From the NCBI RefSeq assembly GCF_001642575.1, contig NZ_LXNG01000006.1, positions 1 through 64,000 of the forward strand: a stretch of DNA of 64,000 nt, in the 5' to 3' direction. Source of the DNA: Xanthomonas floridensis (GTDB taxonomy: Bacteria; Pseudomonadota; Gammaproteobacteria; Xanthomonadales; Xanthomonadaceae). The notes beneath the pieces are model-generated. The model saw nothing but the letters and a program-made list of their open reading frames with translations, was not told the origin of the DNA and ran no database searches. Position 1 is the stretch's first letter; each line of letters starts with the position of its first letter. This document shows, piece by piece, positions 62,998 through 64,000 of the stretch. Made by a program: the position numbers and the translations under genes.

Positions 62998-63390
62998 TCA
63001 ACGCGGCGGCGCCAGCAATTCGCTTGCGCTCAGGTAGCCGTCGCCGTTGGCATCCTGGCGCGCGAAGCGTTCGATCAAGGTGGCGCGATGCGCGGCGCGG
63101 GTGATCGGCTTGCCGCGCCGGCCGGGCAACTCCTCGCCTTGCAGCACGCCGTCGTGATCGGTATCGCGCTGATCGAAGGCGTAGCTCATCCAGGCCAGAT
63201 ACTCGTCGCGGCTGACCCGGCCATCGCCATCGGTGTCCATGCGCTTGAGATACTCCTGGCTGTCCTGCACCTGGGCATGCGCACCGCCTGCGGCGCATGC
63301 CACGCAGAGCACCAGCAGAAGGCGTCCGCTCGATCGGCTCGGCGCACTGACCCACTTGGCCGCCAACGCGCCGCTGCGCTTACGCACCAC
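62998..63390 (-). CDS. Exported EF-hand protein
   Basis: 130 residues from GTG 63390. A signal-like segment (about 20-39, ending GGAHAQ) precedes three EF-hand-type calcium loops: DTDGDGRVSRDEY, DTDHDGVLQGEEL and DANGDGYLSASEL. It presumably binds calcium in the periplasm. Its start overlaps the desaturase 3' end by 11 bp on the same strand, so co-expression is likely. Internal starts after the basic leader are possible. Confidence 0.88.
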   Translation of the reverse strand: MVRKRSGALAAKWVSAPSRSSGRLLLVLCVACAAGGAHAQVQDSQEYLKRMDTDGDGRVSRDEYLAWMSYAFDQRDTDHDGVLQGEELPGRRGKPITRAAHRATLIERFARQDANGDGYLSASELLAPPR

Positions 63391-64000
63391 TCAGCGCATA
63401 CCCCTTGAGCCGCGCCGCATAGGCCTGCAGCGCGGCATTGCCGCTGGCTTCGGCTTCATGGCACCACTGCTGCAATTGCTTGAGCCGCTCGGAGGCGTCA
63501 TGACTGCGCGCTTCCAGCACCGCAGTCAGACGCGCGCGATACTCCACCAACGTGCGCATGCGCGGGCGTTGCGCCACCCAGGCCTGCAACTGCGCGCGTG
63601 CATCCGGCTTCAGCCAGCGGCCATCGTCGACCAGGCCCTTGCGCAGGCGGCGCGGCAACAATTCGCGCAACTTGGCGCCTGTGGCAGCGGCTTCTTCGCG
63701 TAGTGCCGGCTTGAGCACGTTGCGCTGGTAGTCGGTCATGGCCTGGAAGCGATGCGACAGCAAGGCCTTGAGCGTGTCCGCATCGGGCACGGCGATGTTG
63801 GGGCGAATATCCAGCGACGGCGCCACCCGCAACACCTTGGCAAGACCCATCGCCTGCAGGCCGACAATGGCGATCCAGCCGATATCCAGCTCCCAACGCC
63901 GCATCGAGAAACGTGCCGAACTGGGGAAGGCATGGTGGTTGTTATGCAGTTCTTCGCCACCGATCCACAGCGCCCACGGCGTGAGGTTGGTAGAGGTGTC
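63380..64000 (-). CDS. Acyl-CoA / fatty-acid desaturase, C-terminal part (start off right edge)
   Basis: The frame is open from the stop at 63380 to the right edge, 206 codons. The first visible codons contain the third histidine box HNNHHAFPSSARFS, then WELDIGWIAIVGLQAMGLAK, both typical of membrane di-iron stearoyl-CoA-type desaturases. A ~150-residue C-terminal helical extension follows. The first two histidine boxes and the start lie outside the window. It probably introduces a double bond into membrane fatty acids. Confidence 0.9.
   Translation of the reverse strand, partial: DTSTNLTPWALWIGGEELHNNHHAFPSSARFSMRRWELDIGWIAIVGLQAMGLAKVLRVAPSLDIRPNIAVPDADTLKALLSHRFQAMTDYQRNVLKPALREEAAATGAKLRELLPRRLRKGLVDDGRWLKPDARAQLQAWVAQRPRMRTLVEYRARLTAVLEARSHDASERLKQLQQWCHEAEASGNAALQAYAARLKGYALSGA

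Overview
The window is a GC-rich, densely coded piece of a Xanthomonas chromosome. The genus call rests on four things: an OleA matching the crystallised Xanthomonas campestris enzyme in length and active-site residues, an Ax21 outer-membrane protein with the Xanthomonas signature peptide, GGGATTC-type heptamer arrays, and an IS5-group insertion-sequence end of Xanthomonas type. The species cannot be fixed from the sequence alone. No rRNA, tRNA or CRISPR array was recognised.

Layout. 0-6 kb is an accessory-rich stretch. It holds the end of an IS5-group element with its TTAG target duplication, a YkgJ cysteine-cluster protein, a conspicuously AT-rich two-gene cassette (AAA ATPase plus a small TOPRIM-like protein, probably defence), and the olefin genes oleB and oleA split by an autoinhibited Fic protein. 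6-13.7 kb holds a secreted VQVRP-repeat protein behind an 18-bp palindrome, trmL, an MFS transporter, two paralogous proteins built from four copies of one small module, and a histidine kinase/sigma-54 activator pair. A good sigma-54 promoter lies between the activator and the first module protein, so these look like one regulatory unit. 13.7-27 kb is mainly housekeeping: poxB, ax21, rhodanese-secB-gpsA, a GT25 glycosyltransferase, hemD-hemX-hemY and a thiolase. 28.4-29.7 kb has two tandem lipoprotein Cu/Zn superoxide dismutases.

30.5-36.8 kb is the nitrogen-control block ntrC-ntrB, amtB-glnK, glnA. Upstream of glnA lie a -24/-12 promoter and two NtrC-type palindromes 31 bp apart, next to the divergent uppP. 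39-52 kb contains a RKIP-like protein, a TPR protein with a degraded sulfotransferase domain, a YheT-type hydrolase, an acyltransferase, a hot-dog thioesterase, and the tight cluster parA-sixA-yceI-phospholipase D lipoprotein. It also has an AEC carrier and two unknown exported proteins. 52.2-55.9 kb is a single-chain indolepyruvate ferredoxin oxidoreductase, followed by the remains of a hipBA toxin-antitoxin locus.

56.5-63 kb looks like an ergothioneine locus. It has egtB-egtD-DUF3253 on one strand, a divergent class V PLP enzyme (candidate EgtE-like), and then an ABC importer whose binding protein and permease are fused, the architecture family that includes the ergothioneine importer EgtUV. 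The window closes with an EF-hand protein and a truncated acyl-CoA desaturase.

The leads most worth follow-up are the ATPase/TOPRIM-like cassette, the kinase/activator/sigma-54/module-protein unit, the ergothioneine biosynthesis-plus-uptake hypothesis, the hipBA relic with operator-like palindromes, and the 51-bp minisatellite.
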